Shown here: one piece after another, positions 8,316-16,322 of the stretch
Numbering within the stretch: position 1 is the first letter of the stretch
Layout: every line of letters starts with the position of its first letter
Assembly (NCBI GenBank): GCA_028873865.1
Contig: JAPPNI010000025.1
Span: 1 to 64,000, forward strand
Origin: Chloroflexota bacterium
GTDB lineage: Bacteria; Chloroflexota; Dehalococcoidia; Bin125
Reading direction: 5' to 3'
Length of the DNA stretch: 64,000 bases
The notes under the pieces: model-generated
What the model was told of the DNA's origin: nothing
What the model saw: the letters and a program-made list of their open reading frames with translations, nothing else
The model's database searches: none
Position numbers and translations under genes: made by a program

Positions 8316-8909
8316 ATGCTGATTGATATGCACAGCCATACTTCCGTGTTTTCGACCGACAGCAACCTGTTGCCTCACGAGACGCTCGAACGAGCAGCGG
8401 AACGGGGCCTGGACGCTGTTGTGCTGACCGAGCACGACGTCCTCTGGCCCGCCGACCGGGTGGCACGGTTGTCGGAGCAGGTGGGGATCCTCGTTCTGCC
8501 CGGGATTGAGGTCACGACCGAGTTGGGGCACGTGCTGGTCTATGGCTTGACCGAGACCTTTCCCCGGATCACCGACTCGAAACGGCTGCACGAATACTGC
8601 CGCGAGCGGGATGCGCTGATGTACCTCGCGCATCCCGCTCGCGATCCGGGTCTGCGCGTTTCCCGTGCGGCGATGGATCTGTTCGACGGCGTCGAGGGGC
8701 TGAATGGCTGCGACGGCCCTTTGCAGAATCAGAGCGCGTCGTCGCGGGGTCGGACGAGGCCGCTGCCGCCGATCGGCGGGAGCGATTCCCACGCGCTGCA
8801 CGAAGTGGGCACAGCGGCGACGGAGTTTGCCGCCGAGGTTGCAACGCTTGAGGATCTGATGGCGGCGCTGCGCAGCGGGGATTACCAGCCATTCGCTTTG
8901 CCCTACTAA
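8316..8909 (+). CDS. PHP-domain metal-dependent phosphoesterase
   Basis: A 197-residue PHP-family hydrolase. Metal-site motifs appear in order: DMHSHTSVFS (HxH, residues 4-13), LTEHD (about 44), the LPGIE glutamate (about 70), AHPAR (about 110) and GSDSHALHE (about 155-163). These match the PHP fold used for phosphoester hydrolysis. ATG 8316 is chosen over TTG 8307 because the HxH then lies at the usual distance from the start. It diverges from the F420 operon across about 70 bp. The substrate is unknown. Confidence 0.88.
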   Translation: MLIDMHSHTSVFSTDSNLLPHETLERAAERGLDAVVLTEHDVLWPADRVARLSEQVGILVLPGIEVTTELGHVLVYGLTETFPRITDSKRLHEYCRERDALMYLAHPARDPGLRVSRAAMDLFDGVEGLNGCDGPLQNQSASSRGRTRPLPPIGGSDSHALHEVGTAATEFAAEVATLEDLMAALRSGDYQPFALPY

Positions 8910-8932
8910 GCTCAGGGGCAGGAGCTACTCGC

Positions 8933-9592
8933 GTGGGCCGCTTCGAACCTCTTCCCACTGATCCCTATCTGCGTCCGCCTGGACAACCCCGACACTATGG
9001 AGCGATCTGCGCTGCGTGTCGGAGCGATACCAAGTTGGGGACCCGGTTTTGCACGAGCTGCAATGCTCTGAGGGACGATGTCGAGCGTGGGCACTCGCCG
9101 CGCTTCGCGGCGACGCGGCTGGCCAGGTTCATGGGAGCGCTGGCCGATGGTCTGATCGTCAGTGCGATCGGTCTGATCATCGACCTGGCCAACCTTGAGG
9201 GTTTGCTGTCGCTGGAGCTCTGGCTGGGATCGGCGATCTGGCTGGTCTGGTTCGCGGCGATCGCGAGGCGCGGCCAGACTCCGGGCAAGCAGATGCTTTC
9301 TACACAGGTGATCCGCACCGATGGCTCTGCGGCGTCGAGGAAGCTCATGTGGGCTCGCGAAGTTGGTTATCGCGCGGCGGTGAATGTTCCGGTGATTCTG
9401 ATCGGTCAGCTGTATCCGGAATCCACCGCGGCGGACCTCGTGCTGGCGGCGATTGCCGTGATTGTGATCGCCGACGGTCTGGCGATCTTCTTCAGTCCCG
9501 ACCGACAGACGCTGCATGATCGGGTGTTTGGCACTCTGGTGATCAGTGTTCGACCGGTTCGCCAGACCAGCGCGGAGCTTCGCGCTCTATGA
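8933..9592 (+). CDS. Zinc-ribbon plus RDD-family membrane protein 1
   Basis: A 219-residue protein from GTG 8933, after aggggcaggag. The N-terminus has a zinc ribbon, CAACRSDTKLGTRFCTSC (about residues 26-43). Hydrophobic helices then carry RDD-family landmarks: an Arg near helix 1, RRGQTPGKQML between helices, and SPDRQTLHDRVFGTLVI at the end. RDD proteins are small membrane proteins, some acting in ion transport. First of three tandem paralogues, it overlaps the second by ATGA. Confidence 0.85.
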   Translation: MGRFEPLPTDPYLRPPGQPRHYGAICAACRSDTKLGTRFCTSCNALRDDVERGHSPRFAATRLARFMGALADGLIVSAIGLIIDLANLEGLLSLELWLGSAIWLVWFAAIARRGQTPGKQMLSTQVIRTDGSAASRKLMWAREVGYRAAVNVPVILIGQLYPESTAADLVLAAIAVIVIADGLAIFFSPDRQTLHDRVFGTLVISVRPVRQTSAELRAL

Positions 9593-10155
9593 GCGGTTCC
9601 ATGGGCAGCTCTGGGCCGCGCGCGTTTGTCCTCGAGTGCGACGTTTGCCATCAGCCGATTGGCCCTGGCTCGTATTTCTGCTCGAGTTGCGACGTGCTCA
9701 GCGCCGATCCCGAGCGGCGGTCGTACGCAGCGACACGCTGGTCGCGGTTGGGCGCCTTTGCCCTCGACTACCTGATCATCTGGCTGACTGCCGGGATCGG
9801 CTGGCTGATCTGGCTGGCGATCGTGGCGCCGCGCGGGCAGTCGCCGGGCAAGTTTCTGCTCGGGTTGTACATCCATCGAACGAGTGGTGAGCAGGCGGCG
9901 ACACGCCATGTCTGGCTGCGGGAGTTCGGCTGGGACCTGGCGGTCGGACTGGTCGCGGTGGCCTTGCTGGCGCTGCTCGGCGCCGTGGCGAGCACGGTCG
10001 GCGAGCTGTTCATTCTCTGGTTCTGGCTCACCGTTCTGTTCTGGGCCTGTTCGTTTTTCGACGCCGCGTGGGTGCTCTGGGACCGCGACCGGCAGACGCT
10101 TCACGACAAGGTGCTGGGAACTCTCGTCGTGGAACGGGCGCGGGAGCCCCGCTAA
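9589..10155 (+). CDS. Zinc-ribbon plus RDD-family membrane protein 2
   Basis: A 188-residue paralogue with zinc ribbon CDVCHQPIGPGSYFCSSC (about 16-33), about three membrane helices, the loop APRGQSPGKFLLGLY and the closing motif WDRDRQTLHDKVLGTLVV. The ATG overlaps the previous stop, so both proteins are probably made in a fixed ratio. The cytoplasmic zinc ribbon may mediate protein contacts, which is inference. Confidence 0.85.
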   Translation: MSGSMGSSGPRAFVLECDVCHQPIGPGSYFCSSCDVLSADPERRSYAATRWSRLGAFALDYLIIWLTAGIGWLIWLAIVAPRGQSPGKFLLGLYIHRTSGEQAATRHVWLREFGWDLAVGLVAVALLALLGAVASTVGELFILWFWLTVLFWACSFFDAAWVLWDRDRQTLHDKVLGTLVVERAREPR

Positions 10156-10215
10156 GCCCCCCCCATCGCTCGGGCATATCTCGAGTGCCTGTCCTACCCT
10201 CGCGTCGGAGGCGCG

Positions 10216-10263
10216 ATGACGTTTGGCCTCCGTCGGGAGGCTGACCAAGTTTGGCCTCCGTAG
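10216..10263 (+). CDS. Candidate 15-codon leader peptide upstream of the third RDD gene
   Basis: A short ORF encoding MTFGLRREADQVWPP. It is preceded by GGAGG (10207-10211) with 4-nt spacing and ends at TAG 10261-10263, just before the ribosome binding site of the next gene. It lies over two small hairpins. Pro-Pro directly before a stop codon slows termination in known arrest peptides (general knowledge of TnaC-like and polyproline stalls). That this is a real leader peptide is inference. Confidence 0.45.
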   Translation: MTFGLRREADQVWPP

Positions 10264-10270
10264 GGAGGCC
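10226..10270 (+). promoter_or_regulatory. Twin hairpins, the second sequestering the RBS of RDD gene 3
   Basis: Hairpin 1 is GCCTCC (10226-10231), loop GTCG, GGAGGC (10236-10241). Hairpin 2 is GGCCTCC (10253-10259), loop GTAG, GGAGGCC (10264-10270). The GGAGG of hairpin 2 (10264-10268) is the only good ribosome binding site for the ATG at 10276, so folding would hide it. The loop TAG is the stop codon of the leader ORF. A translating ribosome on the leader would open both stems. Confidence 0.55.
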
Positions 10271-10275
10271 GGGCG

Positions 10276-11019
10276 ATGTCCACGTCTCGGCCTCCCGCGC
10301 TGCGCAGCGAGCACTGCCCCGTCTGCGACCAGTATCCCGGCGTGGGAGCCTTCTGCAGCGAATGCGGTGTGTTGGCCTCGCATCCCACCTCCGGCGACTA
10401 CGCGGCCCCGTACCTGCGGCGCCTGGCCGGCGAAGTGCTGGACCTGCTGATCTTCCTGCTGCTGCCGATCTGGCTGTACTGGATGTGGTTCACGTCGCGC
10501 GACGGACAGTCTCCGGCCAAATCGCTGCTGGATCTGTACGTCATCGCCGAGTCGGGGCAACCGATCACGCCGCAACGCATGTGGGTCCGGGAACTCGTGA
10601 TCAAGCGGCTGTTGCTGGGACTGGTCGGTTACCTGTTCAGCCTGCTCGGGCCGATCATCAATGCGGGCTGGATCCTGATGAATCCCGACCGGCAATGTGT
10701 CCATGATCGGATGGTCGGAACGCTGGTCGTCGTGCGCCGGGAACCGCCCGAGCTTGCCAAGCGGGCGTCGGAGGCCGACCAACGGGACGTGCAGTTGCCG
10801 CCGCCGGCGCCCAGGGGACCGAGAGTGAAACCTGTGCCGCCAGTGGGGCCTGCGGCTCCGGCGAGCGAATCCCGGAGTGCGGTCACCGAAGCGACGGCCA
10901 AGCCACGCCCAACGTCGCCAGAGCTGGAGGCGCTTGAGCGTGAGCGCCCGATGCTCTCGCAGACCGAGTACGAGCGCCGTCGCCGCCGGCTGATCGAAGA
11001 GCTCGAGGAGTCCAGCTGA
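10276..11019 (+). CDS. Zinc-ribbon plus RDD-family membrane protein 3 with SHOCT-like tail
   Basis: A 247-residue paralogue: zinc ribbon CPVCDQYPGVGAFCSEC (about 14-30), membrane helices, loop RDGQSPAKSLLDLY, and MNPDRQCVHDRMVGTLVVV. It has an extra C-terminal region, first Pro/Ala-rich (about 175-210), then a basic and acidic helix of SHOCT type (MLSQTEYERRRRRLIEELE). Such tails are thought to help oligomerisation. The gene has its own leader and hairpins, suggesting expression different from the two upstream paralogues. Confidence 0.85.
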   Translation: MSTSRPPALRSEHCPVCDQYPGVGAFCSECGVLASHPTSGDYAAPYLRRLAGEVLDLLIFLLLPIWLYWMWFTSRDGQSPAKSLLDLYVIAESGQPITPQRMWVRELVIKRLLLGLVGYLFSLLGPIINAGWILMNPDRQCVHDRMVGTLVVVRREPPELAKRASEADQRDVQLPPPAPRGPRVKPVPPVGPAAPASESRSAVTEATAKPRPTSPELEALERERPMLSQTEYERRRRRLIEELEESS

Positions 11020-11031
11020 GGGGACGCGGGA

Positions 11032-13923
11032 CTACGAGCAGCCCGATGTCGCTCCACAGTTCATGCAGCGGAAGCAGGAACCCGAGCGCACCATGATCGA
11101 ACCGCACTCGGCGCAGGGCGGCGCATCGAGCTGATTCTGGAAGCCGGTCGTCGATGCATCATCGATGAGCGGCAATGTCGCAGGGGTCGTCGGAGTCACC
11201 GGGGCCGGCCCGGCTTCTTCGTCGGCCAGCTTGACCTCCTCGGGCGACATCGCCATCTGGCCCTGCTTGGCAACGGTGTCCACTGCCTCGTCGGGCAGGT
11301 ACTTCGTACCCATCCAGCGGAAGACGTAGTCGAGGATGGAGTCGGCGTGGGGGATCTCCCTGGAGCGCGTCCAGCCGCTCGGCTCGAAACGCATGTGGGC
11401 GAACTTCTTGACCAGCGTCGACAGCGGCACGCCGGACTGCAGGGCCACTGAGGTCAAAGTGCCGACCGCGTCCATCAGTCCGGAGACGGCGGAGCCTTCC
11501 TTGGAGATGTGCACGAAGACCTCGCCGGGCTTGCCGTCGGCGAACTCGCCGATCGTCATGTAGCCCTCGTGCTCGCCGATGGTGAACTTGTGGGTGAGCG
11601 CCTGGCGCTCGTCGGGAAGCCGGTGCCGTCGATAGGCCGGCGGCGACTGAGCGTTCTCGAGGACGACCGGTTCATCGCTGGGCAGCGACGGTCCCGGCTC
11701 GTAGGCGGCGGCTTCTTCGGCGACAGCGGAGGAACCGCGCTCGCCCGTTTCGAGCGGCTGGATTCGCTTGGAGTTGTCGCGATAGATCGCAACCGCTTTG
11801 ACGCCCAGTTTCCATGCGTCGATGTAGGTCTGCATGATCTCTTCGACGGTCGTGTGTTCAGGCACGTTGACCGTCTTGGAGACCGCGCCGGAGAGGAACG
11901 GCTGGACCGCGCCCAACATCCGAATGTGTCCCGAGGGGGCAATGCTGCGCTGACCCGACTGCGCCTTGAAGGCGCAGTCGAAGATGGCCAGGTGTTCGCT
12001 GCTGAGATCGACCGATCCTTCGATCGTGCCGGTCTCGTCGATGTGCTTGCCGATCCGATCGATCTCGTCTTCGGCGTAGCCCAGGCGCCTCAGCGCCGCG
12101 GGCACCGTGCGGTTGACGATCTTGAAGTAGCCGCCGCCCGAGAGATTCTTGAACTTGACCAGCGAGATGTCCGGCTCAACGCCGGTCGTGTCGCAGTCCA
12201 TCATGAAGGCGATTGTGCCGGTCGGCGCGAGCACGGTGGCCTGGGCGTTGCGGTAGCCGTGCGCCTCGCCCAGCTCGACGGCCTGACGCCAGGCGTCGTC
12301 GGCTGCCTGGCGAATCACATCCGGCACGCCGTCGAGTCCGTCGATCCGGCCCACCGCGGCCTGATGCTTGCGCATGACGCGCAGGAACGGTTCCCGGTTC
12401 GCAGCGAAGCGGCGGAACGGTCCGATCCGCTCGGCGATGCGAGCCGACTGGAGGTAGGCCTCGCCGGTCATCAGCGCGGTTACGGCGGCAGCCAGCGCAC
12501 GGCCATCGACCGAGTCGTAGGGCAGCCCGCGAGCCATCAGCAGAGCGCCGAGGTTGGTGTAACCCAGACCCAACGGCCGATACTTCTCCGAGTTCTCGCC
12601 GATCAATGGCGACGGGTAGGAGGCGTTCGAGACGAGGATTTCCTGGGCGGTGATGATCACGCGGCAGGCGTGGCGGTAGGCGGCGACGTCGAACTCGTGC
12701 GTTTCGAGGTCGTAGAACTTGAGCAGGTTGAGTGAGGCGAGGTTGCAGGCCGTGTCGTCGAGGAACATGTACTCGGAGCACGGGTTGGAGGCGTAGATTC
12801 GGTCGGTGTTGGAGCAGGTATGCCAGTCGTTGATCACCGTGTCGAACTGCATGCCGGGGTCGCCGCACTGGTGCGTGGCGGCCGAGATCGCGCGCAGGAT
12901 CTCGCGAGCCGGGATCTGCTCGACGACCTCGCCGTTGACGACGGCGCGCGTCGACCACATCCCGTTGGCTTCGACCGCCTGCATGAACTCGTCGGCGACG
13001 CGGACCGAGTGGTTCGCGTTCTGGAATGAGACCGAGGAATAGGCGTCGCCGTTGAGCGAGCCGTCGTAGCCGGCGTCGATCAGCGCCCAGGCCTTGCGCT
13101 CCTCGTCCGCCTTGCAGTTGATGAACTCGATCACGTCGGGGTGGTCGGCGTCGAGGATGATCATCTTCGCGGCACGGCGGGTCTTGCCGCCGGACTTGAT
13201 CACGTTGGCGAACGCGTCGTAGCCGCGCATGAAGGAGACCGGACCGGAGGCCTTGCCGCCGCCGGTCAGCGACTCCTTGCTGGATCGCAAGGTGGACAGG
13301 TTGGAGCCGGTGCCGCTGCCCCACTTGAACAGCAGGGCCTCACGCTTGGCCAGGTCCATGATCGACTCCATCGTGTCCTCGACGGAGTTGATGAAGCAGG
13401 CCGAGCATTGCGGCGTCTCTTCGATCCCGACATTGAACCAGACCGGCGAGTTGAACGCGGCGTACTGGTTGATCAGGAGATAGCGCAGCTCCTGCGAGAA
13501 GGCGGAAGCGGCGGCGCCGTCGCTGAAGTAGCCGCCCTCGCGGCCCCAACGCGTGATCGTCTCAACGACGCGGTCGACCAGGGTCTTCATCGAGGTCTCG
13601 CGCTGCGAGGTGCCGGCTTCGCCCCAGAAGTACTTCGAGGCGACGATGTTGGTCGCGGTCTGCGACCAGAACGACGGAGTCTCGATGTCGGACTGCTCGA
13701 AAATCGTGTCGCCCGTGTCGGAGGTGATCGCGGCCGTGCGGTAGGTCCACTCGATCTGCGCGTAGACGTCATCGCCGGGCTGGGTGAAGTGGCGTCCGAT
13801 CAACGGCTCGCGGACGACCCGTGCAGCAGGCAGGGCGGCAGCGTGCTCCTCGGCGCCGGCTTCCGCCTGGAAAGCAGCGCTTGCCTCATCCGAAACGTCG
13901 GAGTGGTCGTCTGCGCGTGTCAT
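11032..13923 (-). CDS. nrdJ: Adenosylcobalamin-dependent (class II) ribonucleotide reductase
   Basis: A 963-residue NrdJ. It has the redox-site SACFINSVEDTME (about 180), the active-site loop NPCSEYMFLDDTACNLASLNL (thiyl Cys with flanking Asn and Glu, about 380-400), PTGTIAFMMDCDTTG and a C-terminal cysteine cluster (CAECGS, CFRCMNCG) that re-reduces the enzyme. It makes deoxyribonucleotides without oxygen, using B12 as radical source. The ATG follows acagg. Two inverted repeats lie just upstream. No other RNR genes are adjacent. The length matches the long NrdJ subtype. Confidence 0.95.
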   Translation of the reverse strand: MTRADDHSDVSDEASAAFQAEAGAEEHAAALPAARVVREPLIGRHFTQPGDDVYAQIEWTYRTAAITSDTGDTIFEQSDIETPSFWSQTATNIVASKYFWGEAGTSQRETSMKTLVDRVVETITRWGREGGYFSDGAAASAFSQELRYLLINQYAAFNSPVWFNVGIEETPQCSACFINSVEDTMESIMDLAKREALLFKWGSGTGSNLSTLRSSKESLTGGGKASGPVSFMRGYDAFANVIKSGGKTRRAAKMIILDADHPDVIEFINCKADEERKAWALIDAGYDGSLNGDAYSSVSFQNANHSVRVADEFMQAVEANGMWSTRAVVNGEVVEQIPAREILRAISAATHQCGDPGMQFDTVINDWHTCSNTDRIYASNPCSEYMFLDDTACNLASLNLLKFYDLETHEFDVAAYRHACRVIITAQEILVSNASYPSPLIGENSEKYRPLGLGYTNLGALLMARGLPYDSVDGRALAAAVTALMTGEAYLQSARIAERIGPFRRFAANREPFLRVMRKHQAAVGRIDGLDGVPDVIRQAADDAWRQAVELGEAHGYRNAQATVLAPTGTIAFMMDCDTTGVEPDISLVKFKNLSGGGYFKIVNRTVPAALRRLGYAEDEIDRIGKHIDETGTIEGSVDLSSEHLAIFDCAFKAQSGQRSIAPSGHIRMLGAVQPFLSGAVSKTVNVPEHTTVEEIMQTYIDAWKLGVKAVAIYRDNSKRIQPLETGERGSSAVAEEAAAYEPGPSLPSDEPVVLENAQSPPAYRRHRLPDERQALTHKFTIGEHEGYMTIGEFADGKPGEVFVHISKEGSAVSGLMDAVGTLTSVALQSGVPLSTLVKKFAHMRFEPSGWTRSREIPHADSILDYVFRWMGTKYLPDEAVDTVAKQGQMAMSPEEVKLADEEAGPAPVTPTTPATLPLIDDASTTGFQNQLDAPPCAECGSIMVRSGSCFRCMNCGATSGCS

Positions 13924-14240
13924 TTCCTGTACCCTTCACTAACAGATTAGTACGCCCGTTCCCATATCGGGGTTGATATGAGTGAGAAATGCGCCACTGC
14001 TTATGTCTTCAGCGCAAGAAGCGTGGGCAGTGAGGCTACTCTCTACGGCACAACTGATCAACTGCGTGATCTGTTGGACATTTGTGGGTCGTTGAGTATA
14101 GCTGCTTCACGGCGCGTTTGCGCATCCGCATCCCAATGTGACTGAGGCCTCGGGCCAACTCGCCGAGCATGGGTAAACTAGACCGGCGGGCTGAGGCTCG
14201 ACCGGCGGCTGCCCACAACTCTACAGAAAGCGTTGAGCAC
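13924..14240. promoter_or_regulatory. Divergent intergenic region between nrdJ and the MetE-like gene, with inverted repeats
   Basis: A 317-bp gap. ACTAA-caga-TTAGT (13938-13951) and CATATC-ggggtt-GATATG (13963-13980) are perfect inverted repeats 15 and 40 bp upstream of the nrdJ start and look like operators. A third structure, CACTGC (13995-14000) pairing with GCAGTG (14027-14032) around an inner CTTC/GAAG stem, could fold in the nrdJ leader RNA. TAAACT (14174-14179) is a plausible -10 for the rightward gene. I saw no convincing cobalamin riboswitch and no classical NrdR box. Confidence 0.5.
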
Positions 14241-15302
14241 GTGGACGCTCCCATTCACCTGCCGCTTTTGCCTTGCGGCATTGGCTCGACTCGCCATTCC
14301 GATGCCGCCGAAGCGGTCTCTGAAGTACTTGAGGACTACTGGCGTCTTCCCTTCTGGCCGCAGTTGCCGAACCGCGTGGTCGAAGAGCAGATGATCCCGC
14401 AGACGGCGCTGTCGCTGCCGGGAGCTTCGTGGGACGGCGAGTATGTGTCGTGGTCGGGCTCCCTGTCGGACGAGGACCTGGCCAACGCCGGATTGCCGCC
14501 GCGGGAACGCGCCGCCGGACTGTACGAACTGCTGGATCGACTTCCCTCCGTGCAGGAAGAGCGCAAGTCGAACGTGGTCAAAGGCCAGATCGTCGGACCG
14601 CTGACGCTGTCGCGTTGGATGCGCGACAGCGCCGGACGCGCGCCGCACGAGAATCTTGAGATGCTCGGACGTCTGGGCGCCTGGTTGGGCGCTGCTGCGG
14701 CCGAGCAGGCGCGCGTCTTCCAGCGACTTGGCTACCAGGCGATCATCCTGTTTGACGAACCGGAGCTGGCGTCGGTCGGCGAACCTTCGATTCCCCTCCC
14801 CTGGCGTGAAGTCGTGCCGGTGCTGCGAGCGGCGATCGAGCCCGTGCAGCGGATCGGAGCGCTGGCCGGGATTCATTGCTGCGCCTCGCCCAACTGGAGC
14901 CGAATTCTGGACGCTCGGCCGAATCTGATCCACTTCGACGCCCGCGAGGGACACGTCGAGGATGTGATTGAGCACCATCGCGCGGTTCGCGAACATGTCG
15001 CGCGCGGCGGTTATCTCGGGTGGGGTCTGTGGCCGACCGACGGCCGAGGTCCGATGCCGTTTGACTCCAAGGAAATGCAGTACTTCCTCGCCAACAAGGC
15101 GCGCGACCTGTCGTTCGTGGACGCGTCCGTCGGCCTGATCTTCAAGCGCTCCATGTTGACCGGGGTCTGCGGCGGCGCGGGTCTCGATGCCGCGACCGAG
15201 CGGCAGGTGGCGCGCGATCTTGAGGACCTGTCGATGGGGATCAGGCACCGCTACTGGATTGCAGCGACTACCGATGTGGACCCCGACTCGCCGCTGACCT
15301 GA
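14241..15302 (+). CDS. MetE/UROD-like TIM-barrel protein (cobalamin-independent methionine synthase family)
   Basis: A 353-residue protein from GTG 14241. The N-terminus LPCGIGSTRHSD, followed by WPQLP and QIVGPLTLSRWM, matches short MetE-core proteins. GIHCCASPNW (about residue 214) gives the His/Cys pair used to bind zinc in this family. It is half the length of MetE and has no MetE N-terminal domain, so it may move a methyl group from a corrinoid protein or act on another thiol. An upstream ATG (14169) would add 24 poorly conserved residues, but the likely -10 at 14174 falls inside that extension. The substrate is not known. Confidence 0.75.
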   Translation: MDAPIHLPLLPCGIGSTRHSDAAEAVSEVLEDYWRLPFWPQLPNRVVEEQMIPQTALSLPGASWDGEYVSWSGSLSDEDLANAGLPPRERAAGLYELLDRLPSVQEERKSNVVKGQIVGPLTLSRWMRDSAGRAPHENLEMLGRLGAWLGAAAAEQARVFQRLGYQAIILFDEPELASVGEPSIPLPWREVVPVLRAAIEPVQRIGALAGIHCCASPNWSRILDARPNLIHFDAREGHVEDVIEHHRAVREHVARGGYLGWGLWPTDGRGPMPFDSKEMQYFLANKARDLSFVDASVGLIFKRSMLTGVCGGAGLDAATERQVARDLEDLSMGIRHRYWIAATTDVDPDSPLT

Positions 15303-15320
15303 GGCCGGGTGTCGAGCCGG

Positions 15321-16322
15321 TCAGCGGTAGCGCTCGAGAAACTCGAGCATCAGGCGATTGACGTCCGCTGCGCCCTCCTGTTGCACCCAGTGACCGCAAT
15401 CAGGCAAGTACATGAGCTCGAACGGGCCATCAAACAGGCCATCCATGTCCTCGGTCAGCTCTTTGCCCAGCGCCGTATCTCGTTCTCCCCAGATCAGCAG
15501 GGTCGGGGCGGCGATCCTTGGAAACTCCACGGCTTCTGTCGTGTCGGACCCCAGGACGTTGTCCAGTAGCTGACCCAGGCCGGGGAACTGGGAACTCAGG
15601 CGAGTGCGAGATTCGTGGGCTCCGGCACGAACAGCGGCGCGATAGTAGTGCAGCGGGCCACTGAGGCCGTTTCGCGCCGCGGCCGTTCGATACTCCTGCA
15701 TGACCTCCGCCGGGAATGCCTCGGGTCGCGCAGCCGTGTCGCGAAAGACCCAGCCCACGCGCTCGTAGTTGTTGGTCGCCAGCCAGCGCTCCGGCAGCCT
15801 CGGGATCTGGAAGACGAACATGTACCAGGATCGACCGATCTGACGGAGATTCGGCTTGCCGCCGAACGCCTCGGCCATTCGCTCGGGGTGCGGAGCGTTC
15901 ATGACGATCAGCCGCTCGACTGACGATGCGTAGTCCATGGCGAACCGCCAGGCGACGACGCCACCCCAGTCGTGACCAACGATCACCGCGCGTTCCCGAC
16001 CGCAGTGGGCGATCAGGCTCTGGACGTCCTCCGTGAGGAGGTCCATACGGTAGTCATCGACCCCGGTGGGCGCGTCGGACAGGTTGTAGCCGCGCAGGTC
16101 GGGCGCGACGACCCAATAGCCGGCCGCCGCCAGCGCCGGCATCTGCAGCCGCCAGGACCACCAGAATTCGGGAAATCCGTGGAGCAGGATGGCCAGCGGC
16201 GCCTCGGCCGGATCGCTTTCCGGGCGGATCTCGGCGTAGTGCAGCCTGATCCCGTTCGCTCCGTCGGCGTAACCGTGGGTCCAGGGTCCTCGAGGTTGCC
16301 GCTCCGTCGAGGGGTCGCTCAT
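15321..16322 (-). CDS. Alpha/beta hydrolase, epoxide hydrolase type (second of pair)
   Basis: A 333-residue protein. Epoxide hydrolase features are the oxyanion motif LLHGFPEFWWSWR, nucleophile VGHDWGGVVAWRF (Asp after His), lid tyrosines (HYYR) and the terminal catalytic His in DCGHWVQQEG. The ATG (16322-16320) overlaps the upstream hydrolase stop as ATGA. A longer in-frame reading to 16523 would lie inside the upstream gene and is rejected. It probably opens an epoxide or cleaves a carbon-halogen bond, since dehalogenases share this nucleophile. The substrate is unknown. Confidence 0.88.
   Translation of the reverse strand: MSDPSTERQPRGPWTHGYADGANGIRLHYAEIRPESDPAEAPLAILLHGFPEFWWSWRLQMPALAAAGYWVVAPDLRGYNLSDAPTGVDDYRMDLLTEDVQSLIAHCGRERAVIVGHDWGGVVAWRFAMDYASSVERLIVMNAPHPERMAEAFGGKPNLRQIGRSWYMFVFQIPRLPERWLATNNYERVGWVFRDTAARPEAFPAEVMQEYRTAAARNGLSGPLHYYRAAVRAGAHESRTRLSSQFPGLGQLLDNVLGSDTTEAVEFPRIAAPTLLIWGERDTALGKELTEDMDGLFDGPFELMYLPDCGHWVQQEGAADVNRLMLEFLERYR

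Noticed and set aside
10226-10270. Guanidine-II (mini-ykkC) riboswitch
   Set aside because: Two small hairpins are present but the loops are GTCG and GTAG, not ACGR, and the gene is not a guanidine carrier or carboxylase.
12176-13324. A 382-codon frame on the minus strand in a second frame of nrdJ
   Set aside because: It is composed almost wholly of Arg, Gly, Asp and Leu with no recognisable protein features; nrdJ in the other frame is certain.
13924-14240. Possible cobalamin riboswitch upstream of nrdJ or the MetE-like gene (gccactg present)
   Set aside because: The short match is on the strand away from nrdJ and the B12-box consensus and multi-helix core could not be found.
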